From Serinicoccus marinus DSM 15273 (GTDB lineage Bacteria; Actinomycetota; Actinomycetes; Actinomycetales; Dermatophilaceae): a stretch of 64,000 nt of DNA. Numbering within the stretch: the stretch's first letter is position 1; every line of letters starts with the position of its first letter. The stretch covers positions 1,860,001-1,924,000 of the forward strand of contig NZ_CP043808.1 of assembly GCF_008386315.1 (NCBI RefSeq), in the 5' to 3' direction. The position numbers and the translations under genes were made by a program. Below are positions 10,804 to 22,142 of the stretch, in pieces. The notes below the pieces were generated by a model. It was not told the origin of the DNA. It worked only from the letters and a program-made list of their open reading frames with translations, and searched no databases.

Positions 10804-12636
10804 CTACTGCGTGGCGTCGGCGGTCGCCGAGCCCTGCGCGTCCGGGCCCGCCTCGGCCTTCGGCTCGGGACGGGCGTCCACGCCCGCCTCCTTGCGCTGC
10901 TCGGGCGTGATCGGGGCGGGGGCCGCGGTCAGCGGGTCGAAGCCGCCGCCGGACTTGGGGAAGGCGATGACGTCGCGGATCGAGTCGGTGCCGGCCAGCA
11001 GCGCCACGATCCGGTCCCAGCCGAAGGCGATGCCGCCGTGCGGGGGCGCGCCGTACTTGAACGCCTCGAGCAGGAAGCCGAACTTCTCCTCCGCCTGCTC
11101 GGCCGACAGCCCCATGATCGAGAAGACTCGCTCCTGCACGTCCCGCCGGTGGATACGGATCGACCCGCCACCGATCTCGTTGCCGTTGCACACGAGGTCG
11201 TAGGCGTAGGCCAGCGCGGACCCGGGGTCGGACTCCAGCGTGTCGAGGAACTCCGCCTTGGGCGAGGTGAAGGCGTGGTGCACCGCCGTCCAGGCGCCAC
11301 CGCCGACGGCCACGTCACCCGCGGCCACGGCCTCGGAGGCGGGCTCGAAGAGCGGCGCGTCGACCACCCACAGGAAGCTCCAGGCGCTCTCGTCGATGAG
11401 GTCGCATCGCTGCGCGATCTCCTGCCGCGCCGCCCCGAGCAGCGCCCGCGACGACTTCGTGCCGCCGGCGGCGAAGAAGACACAGTCGCCCGGCTGCGCG
11501 CCGACGTGCGCCGCCAGCCCGTCGCGCTCGGCGTCGGAGAGGTTCTTGGCGACGGGTCCGCCCAACGAGCCGTCCTCGCCGACGGTGACGTAAGCCAGGC
11601 CCTTGGCGCCGCGCTGCTTGGCCCACTCCTGCCACGCGTCGAACTGACGCCGCGGTTGGCTGCCGCCGCCGGGCATGACGACGGCGCCGACGTAGTCGGC
11701 CTGGAACACCCGGAACGAGGTGTCCGCGAAGTAGTCGGTGCACTCGGTGAGCTCCACCTCGAAGCGCAGGTCCGGCTTGTCCGAGCCGTAGCGGCGCATG
11801 GCCTCGGCATACGTCATCCGCGGGAAGGGCGTGCTCAGCTCGACCCCGATGGTGCGCCACACGGCGGCGGCGATCGCCTCGCCGAGCTCGATGACGTCGT
11901 CCTGCTCGACGAAGCTCATCTCGACGTCGAGCTGGGTGAACTCCGGCTGGCGGTCAGCGCGGAAGTCCTCGTCGCGGTAGCACCGCGCGATCTGGTAGTA
12001 GCGCTCCATCCCGGCGACCATGAGCAGCTGCTTGAACAGCTGCGGGCTCTGCGGCAGGGCGTACCAGCTGCCCGGCTGGAGCCGCGCGGGCACGAGGAAG
12101 TCACGCGCGCCCTCCGGGGTGGACCGGGTGAGCGTCGGGGTCTCGACCTCGACGAAGTCACGCTCGGCGAGCAGCGTGCGGGCGGCGGCGTTGACCTTCG
12201 ACCTCAACCTGAGGTTCTGCCCGGCGGTCCCGGCTCCCGGACGGCGCAGGTCGAGGTAGCGGTGGCGAAGCCGCGCCTCCTCGCCCACGCTGACCCGCTC
12301 GTCGATCTGGAAGGGCAGCGGGGCGGCCTCGCTCAGCACCTCGATCTCGCTGGCGACGACGTCCACTCCCCCGGTCGCGAGCTCGGGGTTGACGTCCTTG
12401 TCGGCCCGGGCGGTGACCTCACCGGTGACCTGGACACAGTACTCGCTGCGCAGGTCGTGGGCGGTGCCGGTCAGCACCTCGTCGCGGGCCACGACCTGGA
12501 CGACGCCGCTGGCGTCGCGCAGGTCGATGAAGGCGACGCCGCCGTGGTCGCGTCGTCGGGCGACCCAGCCGGTGAGGGTCACTGTGGTGCCGACGTGCTC
12601 GGGCCGCAGGGTGCCGGCCTCGTGGGTGCGAAGCAT
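10804..12636 (-). CDS. aspS: Aspartyl-tRNA synthetase
   Basis: Class II synthetase of 610 residues. The ATG at 12636 follows a GAGAGGAGAG ribosome site and gives [16 protein letters not shown]. The N-terminal OB-fold anticodon domain ([18 protein letters not shown]) is followed by the catalytic core, the bacterial GAD insertion domain, and motif 3 in [22 protein letters not shown] is typical of bacterial AspRS. A 30-residue hydrophilic tail ([12 protein letters not shown]) extends the C-terminus. Many Actinobacteria also use this enzyme to make Asp-tRNA-Asn, which I cannot judge from sequence alone. The leader upstream looks like a T-box (separate entry). Confidence 0.96.
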   Translation of the reverse strand: MLRTHEAGTLRPEHVGTTVTLTGWVARRRDHGGVAFIDLRDASGVVQVVARDEVLTGTAHDLRSEYCVQVTGEVTARADKDVNPELATGGVDVVASEIEVLSEAAPLPFQIDERVSVGEEARLRHRYLDLRRPGAGTAGQNLRLRSKVNAAARTLLAERDFVEVETPTLTRSTPEGARDFLVPARLQPGSWYALPQSPQLFKQLLMVAGMERYYQIARCYRDEDFRADRQPEFTQLDVEMSFVEQDDVIELGEAIAAAVWRTIGVELSTPFPRMTYAEAMRRYGSDKPDLRFEVELTECTDYFADTSFRVFQADYVGAVVMPGGGSQPRRQFDAWQEWAKQRGAKGLAYVTVGEDGSLGGPVAKNLSDAERDGLAAHVGAQPGDCVFFAAGGTKSSRALLGAARQEIAQRCDLIDESAWSFLWVVDAPLFEPASEAVAAGDVAVGGGAWTAVHHAFTSPKAEFLDTLESDPGSALAYAYDLVCNGNEIGGGSIRIHRRDVQERVFSIMGLSAEQAEEKFGFLLEAFKYGAPPHGGIAFGWDRIVALLAGTDSIRDVIAFPKSGGGFDPLTAAPAPITPEQRKEAGVDARPEPKAEAGPDAQGSATADATQ

Positions 12637-12640
12637 GATC

Positions 12641-12889
12641 TCTCTCCTCTCGGCGCGGACCGCCGGAGCAGGAGGGGGAGACCACCGCCCGGCGATGCCG
12701 CTGTGGGCAGCCCGGGAGGTGTGGGCGGGGGCCAGGTCGCGGTGCCACCACACCTTCGCCGCACGGGGGACCCGCGTGGCGTCTCTCGTCGGTGTCGCCG
12801 GACGCGCGGCGCCGCGGATGGTCCCGCGCGATTGGCACAGGTATGCCGTCCGCGCGCGGCCGGCGGGTCGTCACGCCGCCCCGGGCACG
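12641..12889 (-). promoter_or_regulatory. T-box-like riboswitch leader of aspS
   Basis: Read on the minus strand, the leader holds GGTGGCACCGCG (12749-12738), an exact match to the T-box core GGTGGNACCGCG. The preceding GGTGTGG (12754-12748) pairs perfectly with CCACACC (12724-12718), so the UGGC bulge would be shown as in an antiterminator. UGGC pairs with GCCA-3', the end expected for tRNA-Asp with discriminator G73. Upstream, a short stem (12862-12881) closes a loop containing GAC, an aspartate codon. GGTCTCC near 12680 can pair with the ribosome site. A TAGACT hexamer at 12901-12896 may be the -10 box. The stretch up to 12990 shows no other feature. Identification is inference and untested. 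Confidence 0.5.
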
Positions 12890-12990
12890 GGAGCAAGTCT
12901 ACGGCCGCGCCGACCGACGTCGCGACGGGATTCAGCGGCGCCGCCATAGCTCGACAGGACGCCCGCACCCTGTCGTGACAAGGTGACGGG

Positions 12991-13794
12991 ATGTCGAGGG
13001 ACGCCCGTGAGGTCGCGGAGGACGCGGAGTCGCGCATCACCCGTGCGGGGTCCGGTGGTCGCCGTCGCCTGCCTCTGAGGCCGTTGCTGAGCATCGTCGT
13101 CGTCGGGCTCTGGTCCGCGATGGTCATCGCGAGCCTCGCGGGCGGCTGGCAGCTCGTCGGTCAGTCATCGGCGGTCCGGGACGTCGCCGACGGTCGGATC
13201 ACCAGCTACGCCCTCGTGGAGTCGAGGCCGGACATCTCCGGCGCGGGAGGGTGGTGGACAGACCCGCGGTCCGAACTCGTCGATGCCAACGGTTCCCAGG
13301 ACAGCGATTTCGAGCTGATCTACACGCTCGCCGATGGACGGCCACGCATCGCCGTTCCTGGTCACGTGGATCCCACCCCCACGATGTGGGGCACCTGGTC
13401 GGAGCAGGAGCTGGCCTGGATCCAGCAGGAGTTCGTCGAGAGCCAGATCCCCGCAGGCACCGTGAACCTCGACCTCGGCCGGACGGAACGGGTTCACACC
13501 GTTCTCGCTCTGGTGCTGGCGGGCGGCATGCTGGCACTCGTGGTGGCGGGGCCTGTCCCCCGGCACGGGAACCGCTGGTTCTGGTTCTGGCTGATCGGCC
13601 TGCCGGGCGGGCTCGGGGTGGTGGCGTATGCCATCTGGGAACTCGGCGGGTGGCGCGACCACCGCGCCCCGCCACCGGAGCGTCGCTCGGGCGGCGGCTA
13701 CGGGTTTCTTCTCCTCCTGCTCTGGGGGATGCTCGGCGTCATCGGCTGGCAGCTGCTGACCGGGCTGCTCGGCGCCACCGTCATACCCCTCTGA
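12991..13794 (+). CDS. Hypothetical membrane protein, DUF3592-like
   Basis: A 267-residue protein with one membrane span near residues 31-50, an extracytoplasmic stretch of about 110 residues, then two spans around residues 168-210 and one at the C-terminus. The outer segment (SYALVESRPDI, DFELIYTLADGRP) recalls DUF3592-type domains, but I am not certain. Start ATG with AAGGTGACGGG before it. It is divergent from aspS and convergent with the Nudix gene, so it is probably its own unit. No function can be assigned. Confidence 0.7.
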   Translation: MSRDAREVAEDAESRITRAGSGGRRRLPLRPLLSIVVVGLWSAMVIASLAGGWQLVGQSSAVRDVADGRITSYALVESRPDISGAGGWWTDPRSELVDANGSQDSDFELIYTLADGRPRIAVPGHVDPTPTMWGTWSEQELAWIQQEFVESQIPAGTVNLDLGRTERVHTVLALVLAGGMLALVVAGPVPRHGNRWFWFWLIGLPGGLGVVAYAIWELGGWRDHRAPPPERRSGGGYGFLLLLLWGMLGVIGWQLLTGLLGATVIPL

Positions 13795-13825
13795 GCACCG
13801 CGTCGGTGTGCCCGCCCGCCGCGGC

Positions 13826-16248
<2,423 letters not shown>

Positions 16249-17439
16249 TCACTCCCCCGTCGTGCTCCCCACGACCCGTCGGTATGCCTGCAGCACCGCG
16301 GTCAGCGCGTCCTGCTCCGTGGGCAGCCGGGCGGCGCGCTCCCGGGAGCGATCGGTCAGCGTGGTCCGGGCAGCCGGGTCCGCGAGCAGGCTGCCGACCG
16401 CGGCGGCGAGCCGGTCGGCGAGCTCGTCGCCGCCGTCCTCCCCCGGGACCAGCAGGCCCGCGCCGTCCAGCAGCGCTGCCGTCCCGCCGACGTCGGTGGC
16501 CACGACGGGAGCACCCGCGGCCAGCGCCTCCTGGAGCACGAGCGGCTGACCCTCCCAGCGAGCCGCGGAGACCACGACGTCGGCGCCGGCCAGCAGCCGG
16601 GGCACGTCGTCGCGCCGGCCCAGGAAGCGCACCTCGCCCGGTCCTGCGGCGGCCTGGGCCCGCAGCGAGGCCTCCAGCGGCCCGTCGCCGACGACCACGA
16701 GCACCGGCCGCGGCGACGGCGGTGCGCCGCGGGTGACGATCAGGTGGTGCGCGCGGATCACCGCCTCGACGCGCTTCTGCTCGGCCAGCCGTCCGGCGGT
16801 GAGGACGAGCGGGACCGCCCCGGCCAGCCCGAGCTCGGCCCGCAGCGTCCCGGCCGCTGCCTGGCGGGTCCGGTCGTCGGCCACTGCCGCGGCGCCGGAC
16901 GGCACGACCGCCGCCGAGACGTCCCGCGCGCCACGTCGACGTGCCCGGTCCGCGAGGTCGTCGGACACGGTGAGCACGAGGTCGGCACGGTGGCAGACGA
17001 TCCGCTCCAGGACCTCGTAGACCGCGGCGGCGCCCCGCCCGGGAGGTGGTGCGTTGTGCGAGGTGACGACGAGCGGCGGACGCGGGCTGAGGTGCCGGTG
17101 CTGGTCGGGCCCGGAGGGCAGGTTCGGGCGCGGCTGCCGCCCCAGCCCCGCGAGGGCGAGGGCCGCCCCGGCGCGCACGCCGTGGGCATGCGCGACGTCG
17201 GCACCGCGGAGGACCCGGCGCAGCGCCCGCTGGGCGGACGGGACCTGGGCCGGCCGCGTCGTGCCGACCTCGACCTCGAGGACCCGCGCCCCCGACCCGC
17301 CCATGTCGAAGGCCTCGGCGACGGACGCCGGGCAGGCCACGACCACGTCGTGCCCCTCGGTGACGAGTCCGTCGGCGAGCTGGCGCACGTGGCGGCCGAC
17401 GCCGCCGGCGACGAGCGAGGTCGCGAGCAGGATGCGCAC
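16249..17439 (-). CDS. Glycosyltransferase, GT4 type (GT-B fold)
   Basis: A 396-residue GT-B glycosyltransferase. The start LLATSLVAGGVGRHVRQLADGL is the acceptor-side glycine loop; the C-terminal half carries VLTAGRLAEQKRVEAV, VVVGDGPLEASL, FLGRRDDVPRLLAGADV and the EGQPLVLQEALAAGAPVVAT donor-binding motif with its E-x7-E spacing. A proline/histidine-rich insert (about residues 103-118) is not typical. The GTG start is one base after the murJ stop. The MurJ neighbourhood suggests action on a cell-envelope glycan or glycolipid; the sugar and acceptor are unknown. Confidence 0.85.
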   Translation of the reverse strand: MRILLATSLVAGGVGRHVRQLADGLVTEGHDVVVACPASVAEAFDMGGSGARVLEVEVGTTRPAQVPSAQRALRRVLRGADVAHAHGVRAGAALALAGLGRQPRPNLPSGPDQHRHLSPRPPLVVTSHNAPPPGRGAAAVYEVLERIVCHRADLVLTVSDDLADRARRRGARDVSAAVVPSGAAAVADDRTRQAAAGTLRAELGLAGAVPLVLTAGRLAEQKRVEAVIRAHHLIVTRGAPPSPRPVLVVVGDGPLEASLRAQAAAGPGEVRFLGRRDDVPRLLAGADVVVSAARWEGQPLVLQEALAAGAPVVATDVGGTAALLDGAGLLVPGEDGGDELADRLAAAVGSLLADPAARTTLTDRSRERAARLPTEQDALTAVLQAYRRVVGSTTGE

Positions 17440-17440
17440 G

Positions 17441-19090
17441 TCACCCACCCGCCCGGGAGCCGGCGCGCCGCGCGAGGACACCGTCGCGCACGAGGGCCCA
17501 GGTCTCCCGATCGAGCAGCGCCACCGCCACGGCCACGCCCGCCATCGCCAGCACGCCTCGCACCGTTCCCCACGCCAGCGCGTCCCCCATCGTCGAGGCC
17601 TGCACCGGGAGCAGCTCGGCCAGCACCACCCCCAGGACCGCACCCGCGAGCGCCACGGCGCTCGTGCGTGCCAGCCCGGCGAGGGCCGGTCTCCCCCAGG
17701 CGCGGCGGGTGAGCACCAGCAGCGCGGCGCCGGACACCAGCATCCCGGCCGACGACGCCAGCGCCAGCAGCAGCAGGACGTCGCCGACACCCCCAGCGGC
17801 GGCCGGCCCGGCGAGCGCGATCCCTCCGGCGGCGGCCGCCAGCCAGCCGCCGCCGGCCCCGGCGGCGGCCCACCACGGCCGGTCGACGGCATACAACGAC
17901 CGCGTGAGCAGGGCCACGAGCCCGAAGCCGAGCAGGCCAGGGGCCAGGCCTGCCAGCGTGGCGGGCAGCGCCTCCAGGGCCGCACGCCCCGCCCCATCGG
18001 CACCGCGGTCGAGCGCGAGGAAGACCGCACCCACCTCCGCGCGTGCGGCCACCAGCGCCGCGCCGCCGGCGAGGGCGCTCACCACGAGGGCCCGCGCGGT
18101 GCGCCGCAGCGTGCCGCGCGCCTGCTCGCGGTCTCCCGCCAGGCGGGGGAAGGCCGCGGTGGCCAGCGGCACGACGAGCACCGCGTAGGGCAGGAGGTAG
18201 ACGGTCTGGGCATACGTCCACACCGGGACGGCCCCGACCCCGACGCTGTTGCCGACCACGAGCACGACGACGGTGAAGACCTGCTGCGCCCCGACGGTGA
18301 GCAGCCCGGCGACCGCCAGCGAGCCGGCGACCCGTCCCGAGCCCGCCGGGAAGCGCAGCGTCGGTCGCCACCGGACCCCGAGCCGCGAGGCGGGCAGGAG
18401 CAGCGGCAGGCTCAGCGCCGCGACCCCGAGCGTGGTGCCCAGGGCCAGGAGCACCAGACCGTCGCGCGGCAGCTCGGTGAGCGGCATCTGGGCCTCGTAG
18501 CGGGCACCGAAGACGAGGTAGGTGGCGATGACCACCGCGCTCGACACCAGCGGGGCCAGGGCGGCCGCGAAGAAGCGTCGGTGCGCCTGCAGCACGCCGG
18601 TGAGCACGATGCCGAGGCCGTAGAGGAGGACCTGCGGCGCGAAGAGCAGGAGCATCAGCCGGCCGGCAGCCCGTGCCTCCTCGGCGGAGCACGCCGCTGC
18701 CCCACCCGGGGCGTCCAGCAGGGCACCGGCGAGCGGCCCCGCGGCCAGGGCCACCAGCAGCGCCACCGGCAGCAGGACCACGACGGTCCAGCCCAGCAGC
18801 GCCGAGGCCGTCCGGTCGGCCAGGTCCTCCTCGCCGCGGTCCAGGTGCCGGGCCACCAGCGGCACGGCCACGGCGGCGAGCGCCCCGCCGGCCGCGATCT
18901 CGAAGAGGACGTTGGGGATCTGGTTGACGGTCGTGTAGACCTGGCCGACGCAGGTGCTCCCGACGCTGCTGGAGAAGGCGAACCAGCGGGCCACCCCGAC
19001 CACCCGGGAGAGCAGCGTGACGACCGCGACGAGCCCGGCCGCGGCGAGGAGACCCTGCCCGCCGAGCCGGGTGCTCGGGGACGGGCTCAC
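17441..19090 (-). CDS. murJ: Lipid II flippase MurJ
   Basis: MVF-family polytopic membrane protein (549 residues, about 14 spans) that moves lipid II across the membrane. Recognisable parts are GLVAVVTLLSRVVGVARW at the N-terminus, the NQIPNVLFEIAAGGALAAVAVP segment with conserved family residues, and GIVLTGVLQAHRRFFAAALAP. Many actinobacterial homologues (MviN) carry a long cytoplasmic regulatory extension; this one lacks it. The GTG start overlaps the stop of the MraY-like transferase gene (GTGA). Confidence 0.92.
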   Translation of the reverse strand: MSPSPSTRLGGQGLLAAAGLVAVVTLLSRVVGVARWFAFSSSVGSTCVGQVYTTVNQIPNVLFEIAAGGALAAVAVPLVARHLDRGEEDLADRTASALLGWTVVVLLPVALLVALAAGPLAGALLDAPGGAAACSAEEARAAGRLMLLLFAPQVLLYGLGIVLTGVLQAHRRFFAAALAPLVSSAVVIATYLVFGARYEAQMPLTELPRDGLVLLALGTTLGVAALSLPLLLPASRLGVRWRPTLRFPAGSGRVAGSLAVAGLLTVGAQQVFTVVVLVVGNSVGVGAVPVWTYAQTVYLLPYAVLVVPLATAAFPRLAGDREQARGTLRRTARALVVSALAGGAALVAARAEVGAVFLALDRGADGAGRAALEALPATLAGLAPGLLGFGLVALLTRSLYAVDRPWWAAAGAGGGWLAAAAGGIALAGPAAAGGVGDVLLLLALASSAGMLVSGAALLVLTRRAWGRPALAGLARTSAVALAGAVLGVVLAELLPVQASTMGDALAWGTVRGVLAMAGVAVAVALLDRETWALVRDGVLARRAGSRAGG

Positions 19091-19897
19091 CGACGACCCC
19101 AGGCGTCCAGCTCCCGCAGGGCCGGGGTCGCCTCGATGACCCGGGTGAAGCTCACCCGCTCGCTCAGCAGCGTCAGGCCGGCCACGCCGGCCTGGCACGC
19201 CCACCGACCGCCGGGAGGCAGAGCCTGTGCCGCCGCCGCGCCGAGCGCCGCCCCGAGGGCGTTGGCCCCGGTGTCACCGAGCATGGTGCGGGCACGCAGG
19301 TCGTCGGGCAGCAGCGTCGCCGTGGCTCCGAGCACCGCGGCGGCAGGCGGTCGGCGGGCCAGCGGGACGGCGGCGAGCACTCCGACCTTGAGCGCCCGCC
19401 CCGGACGAAGGTCGAAGAGGTTGGCGAGGTTCGCGGCACCGGCGACGAGCCCCGCGGTCGCGACGCCCGCACCCACGCTCCGGCGCGAGGTATGCCGGTC
19501 GGTCGCCGCCGCGGCCACCGTCCCGGCGGCACCGAGCACCGCGATCTTCAGGACCCCCGTGGTCACCTCGCCCCGCCGCAGGGCCCCGAGGTGGCCGCGC
19601 AGGCCCTTGACGTCCGTCCGCCCGTCCAGGTCGTCCAGGGCCCCGGCGCCCGCGGCGAGCAGGACGGCGGCTGCCACCGGCGGATCGAGGACCACCAGGG
19701 GAGCCGCGAACCCCGACCGACAGTGCCACCCCCTCGATCAGAGTGACCTCGTCCCCGCGGTGGTTGCGCCGCAGCCATCGGCGGCCGCCGCCGGGGAGCA
19801 GACCCCGCTCGTCGGCGCGCACCACGGCGGCGCTGAGCGCGGCGGCCGTCAGGCCGACGAGAGCGCCCGAGAGCATCGTCCGAGCAGGAGGGGTCAC
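19087..19897 (-). CDS. MraY/WecA-like phospho-sugar transferase, frameshifted
   Basis: The gene starts at a GTG overlapping the steB stop and encodes MTPPARTMLSGALVG with a first membrane segment, then changes frame at a C4 run (19711-19714, plus strand). The rest shows ALDDLDG with an aspartate pair, NLANLFDLRPGRALK, and MLGDTGANALG, the signature motifs of the polyprenyl-phosphate phospho-sugar transferase family. Removing one base rebuilds a 269-residue protein. That is short for MraY but usual for the actinobacterial homologue found between steB and murJ. The precise sugar is unknown. I suspect a sequencing error rather than a dead gene. Confidence 0.78.
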
Positions 19898-20967
19898 GGG
19901 GCGGTCGTGACGGCGGGGTCCTCCGGCGCCGGCACGGGTTCGGCGGCAGGGGGCTCCTGCCCCGCGCCGGGGGCGGACGTGAGCCGGAGCGGTGGCGGTG
20001 CGGGGACCGGCGCCTGGGCACCCTCCCCCAGCCCGTAGTGCCCGGACTCCCCCTGCATCTCCCAGGCGAGGGCGAGCACGGCCGCGGCCCGCCCGCTGGC
20101 TCCCTCGAGGTCGTCGACGGTGGACACCTCGTCGCGCAGCGACCCGTCCTCGCGGATCGCGGTGACCAGGCCGTCCTGGCCACCGCCCTGCGCCAGCGCG
20201 CCCGACTCGGTCCCGGCCGCGGCGACGGCGAGCGGCAGCTCGAGCGAGGCCAGACCGGACACGAGCTCCTCGCGCAGCTCCAACCGGGGCTCGGCCCCGT
20301 CGTCGTCGGGGTCCAGCTCCTGGGCGCTCAGACCGCCGCCCAGCACGAGGACCACCTCCGGGGGACGGCGGTCGGTCACCGGCGCCTGGGCGTCCTGCCA
20401 GGTGAGCTCCAGCCAGCCCTCGTCCTCCAGGCGTTCCCCCGCAGCCAGCCAGGCCCCCACCTCGCCCTGCGCGTCGGCACCCGCCAGGGTCGCGGCCAGC
20501 ACCGTCCCTGGGCCGGCGGCATCCCCGTCGTCGGCCTCCGGCAACGCCAGCCGTGACCCGAGCTCCCCGAGCACCTCGGGGTCGGTGTCGCCGCTCTCGA
20601 AGGACGGGTCCACCTCGGCCTGCAGCGCCAGGGTGCCGCCCGCGTCGGTCACCCGGTCCTCGAGCAGGGCGACGTGGTTGCGGTCCACCCCGGGCAGGAG
20701 CACGATCGCCACCCGGGTGCCGTTGAGGGTGCCGGCGACACCGCGTGGGCTCAGCAGGTCGACCGCCTCGTCCTTGGCCTCGGCCTGCTGAGACCGCACG
20801 TCGAGCTCGCTGCGCAGCTCGGTGCGCTCGGTGCGCAGCTCGGCCACCTCGTCGTCGAGCCGCTCCGAGATCCCCTCGCGCAACGGTCCGGCCCCGAGGA
20901 CGATCCCGATCGCCAGCGCGATGAAGACGGCGACCAGCGACACCAGGTGGTAACGGAAGTCGACCAC
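19894..20967 (-). CDS. steB: SteB/MctB-family membrane-anchored protein
   Basis: 357 residues. Start GTG at 20967 gives MVDFRYHLVSLVAVFIALAIG, a single N-terminal membrane anchor, followed by a coiled coil (about residues 35-75, EVAELRTERTELRSELD) and an extracytoplasmic alpha/beta part. The family is often labelled copper transporter after mycobacterial MctB, but in corynebacteria the steA-steB pair acts in cytokinesis; pairing with steA here favours that role. The C-terminal 40 residues are proline and alanine rich. The start is 2 bases after the steA stop. Confidence 0.85.
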   Translation of the reverse strand: MVDFRYHLVSLVAVFIALAIGIVLGAGPLREGISERLDDEVAELRTERTELRSELDVRSQQAEAKDEAVDLLSPRGVAGTLNGTRVAIVLLPGVDRNHVALLEDRVTDAGGTLALQAEVDPSFESGDTDPEVLGELGSRLALPEADDGDAAGPGTVLAATLAGADAQGEVGAWLAAGERLEDEGWLELTWQDAQAPVTDRRPPEVVLVLGGGLSAQELDPDDDGAEPRLELREELVSGLASLELPLAVAAAGTESGALAQGGGQDGLVTAIREDGSLRDEVSTVDDLEGASGRAAAVLALAWEMQGESGHYGLGEGAQAPVPAPPPLRLTSAPGAGQEPPAAEPVPAPEDPAVTTAP

Positions 20968-20969
20968 GT

Positions 20970-22142
20970 TCAGAACAACCCCTCGATCCAGGCCCAGACG
21001 TCGTCCCATCGTACGGCCAGCACGCCGAGCAGAGCCCGGCCTCCGGGAGTGACCGCGAGGGCCACGAGCAGGGCGAGCAGGCCGGCCAGGACCAGCCAGA
21101 CCAGGGAGACGGTCGGGACGCGGGAGCGGTAGAGCAGGCTCACCCCCTTGGCGTCGACCAGCTTGCTCCCGACCCGCAGCCGGGTGAGGAAGGTGCTGGC
21201 CATCCCCTGCCTGCCCTTGTCCAGGAACTCGACGAGCGTGGCGTGGGTGCCCACGGCGACGATGAGCTCGGCGCCGAGCTCGTCGGCGATGAGCATCGCG
21301 ATGTCCTCGCTGGTGCCCGGCGAGGGCAGCACCACCGCGTCGGTCACCCCGAGGGCCTCCACCCGCTCCAGGCCGGGGGCCCGCCCGTCGCGGTAGGCGT
21401 GCACGACGAGCTCGGCCCCGCTCGTGAGCGCGGCGTCGGAGACCGAGTCCATGTCGCCGACGACGAGGTCCGGGCGGTGCCCCATCTCCAGCAGCGCGTC
21501 CGCGCCCCCGTCGACCCCGATGAGCACGGGGCGGGCCTCGCGCAGGAAGGGGCGCAACGTCTGGAGGTCCTCCTTGTAGTGGTAGCCGCGCACGACCACC
21601 AGGGCATACCGTCCGCTGAAGTCGGTGCGCAGCGGTGGGACGCCGATGCCGTCGAGCAGCAGCTCGCGCTCGGCGCGGACGTACTCCATCGTGTTGTGCG
21701 AGAAGGCCTCGATCTGCTCGGACAGGTTGCCCCGCGCCCGCTCCCGGCGCTGCGCGACCTGCTCCCCGGTCAGACGGGTGGCCTCTGCCACGACGACGCC
21801 GTCGACCCGGACCTGGTCCCCGACGACGGTGGCGTGAGAGCCCTCGGCGAGAGCCATGACGTCGGGCCCGGCAGCGTCGAGCAGCGGTATGCCGGCGTCC
21901 AGCAGGATCTGCGGGCCCATGTTGGGGTAGGCGCCGGTCGTGGACTCCGCGGCGTTGACCACGGCCGCGGGGCGGCAGGTGACGAGCGCGTTGGCGCTCA
22001 CCTGGTCCAGGTCGGCGTGGTCGATGACGGCGACGTCCCCGGCCTGGAGGCGGGCGGTCAAGCGCTTGGTCCGTGCGTCCACCCGCAGGGTTCCGGACCG
22101 CGGCGTGGCCGGGTCGGGGTCCCGGGAGCGGCGGGGGCTCAC
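20970..22142 (-). CDS. steA: Putative cytokinetic ring protein SteA
   Basis: 390-residue protein of the SteA family, which has a thiamin-pyrophosphokinase-like catalytic fold and a C-terminal membrane anchor. Visible: an N-terminal region DVAVIDHADLDQVSANAL, the TPK-like motifs PVLIGVDGGADALLEMGHRPD and VVGDMDSVSD, and one or two membrane spans at the end (about residues 340-365). In Corynebacterium SteA and SteB form a complex with roles in cell separation. The GTG start overlaps the recN stop by 4 bases. Confidence 0.9.
   Translation of the reverse strand: MSPRRSRDPDPATPRSGTLRVDARTKRLTARLQAGDVAVIDHADLDQVSANALVTCRPAAVVNAAESTTGAYPNMGPQILLDAGIPLLDAAGPDVMALAEGSHATVVGDQVRVDGVVVAEATRLTGEQVAQRRERARGNLSEQIEAFSHNTMEYVRAERELLLDGIGVPPLRTDFSGRYALVVVRGYHYKEDLQTLRPFLREARPVLIGVDGGADALLEMGHRPDLVVGDMDSVSDAALTSGAELVVHAYRDGRAPGLERVEALGVTDAVVLPSPGTSEDIAMLIADELGAELIVAVGTHATLVEFLDKGRQGMASTFLTRLRVGSKLVDAKGVSLLYRSRVPTVSLVWLVLAGLLALLVALAVTPGGRALLGVLAVRWDDVWAWIEGLF

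Noticed and set aside
19894..20967. Copper transporter function for steB.
   Set aside because: The name comes from MctB homology; pairing with steA and the anchor plus coiled-coil structure point to cytokinesis.
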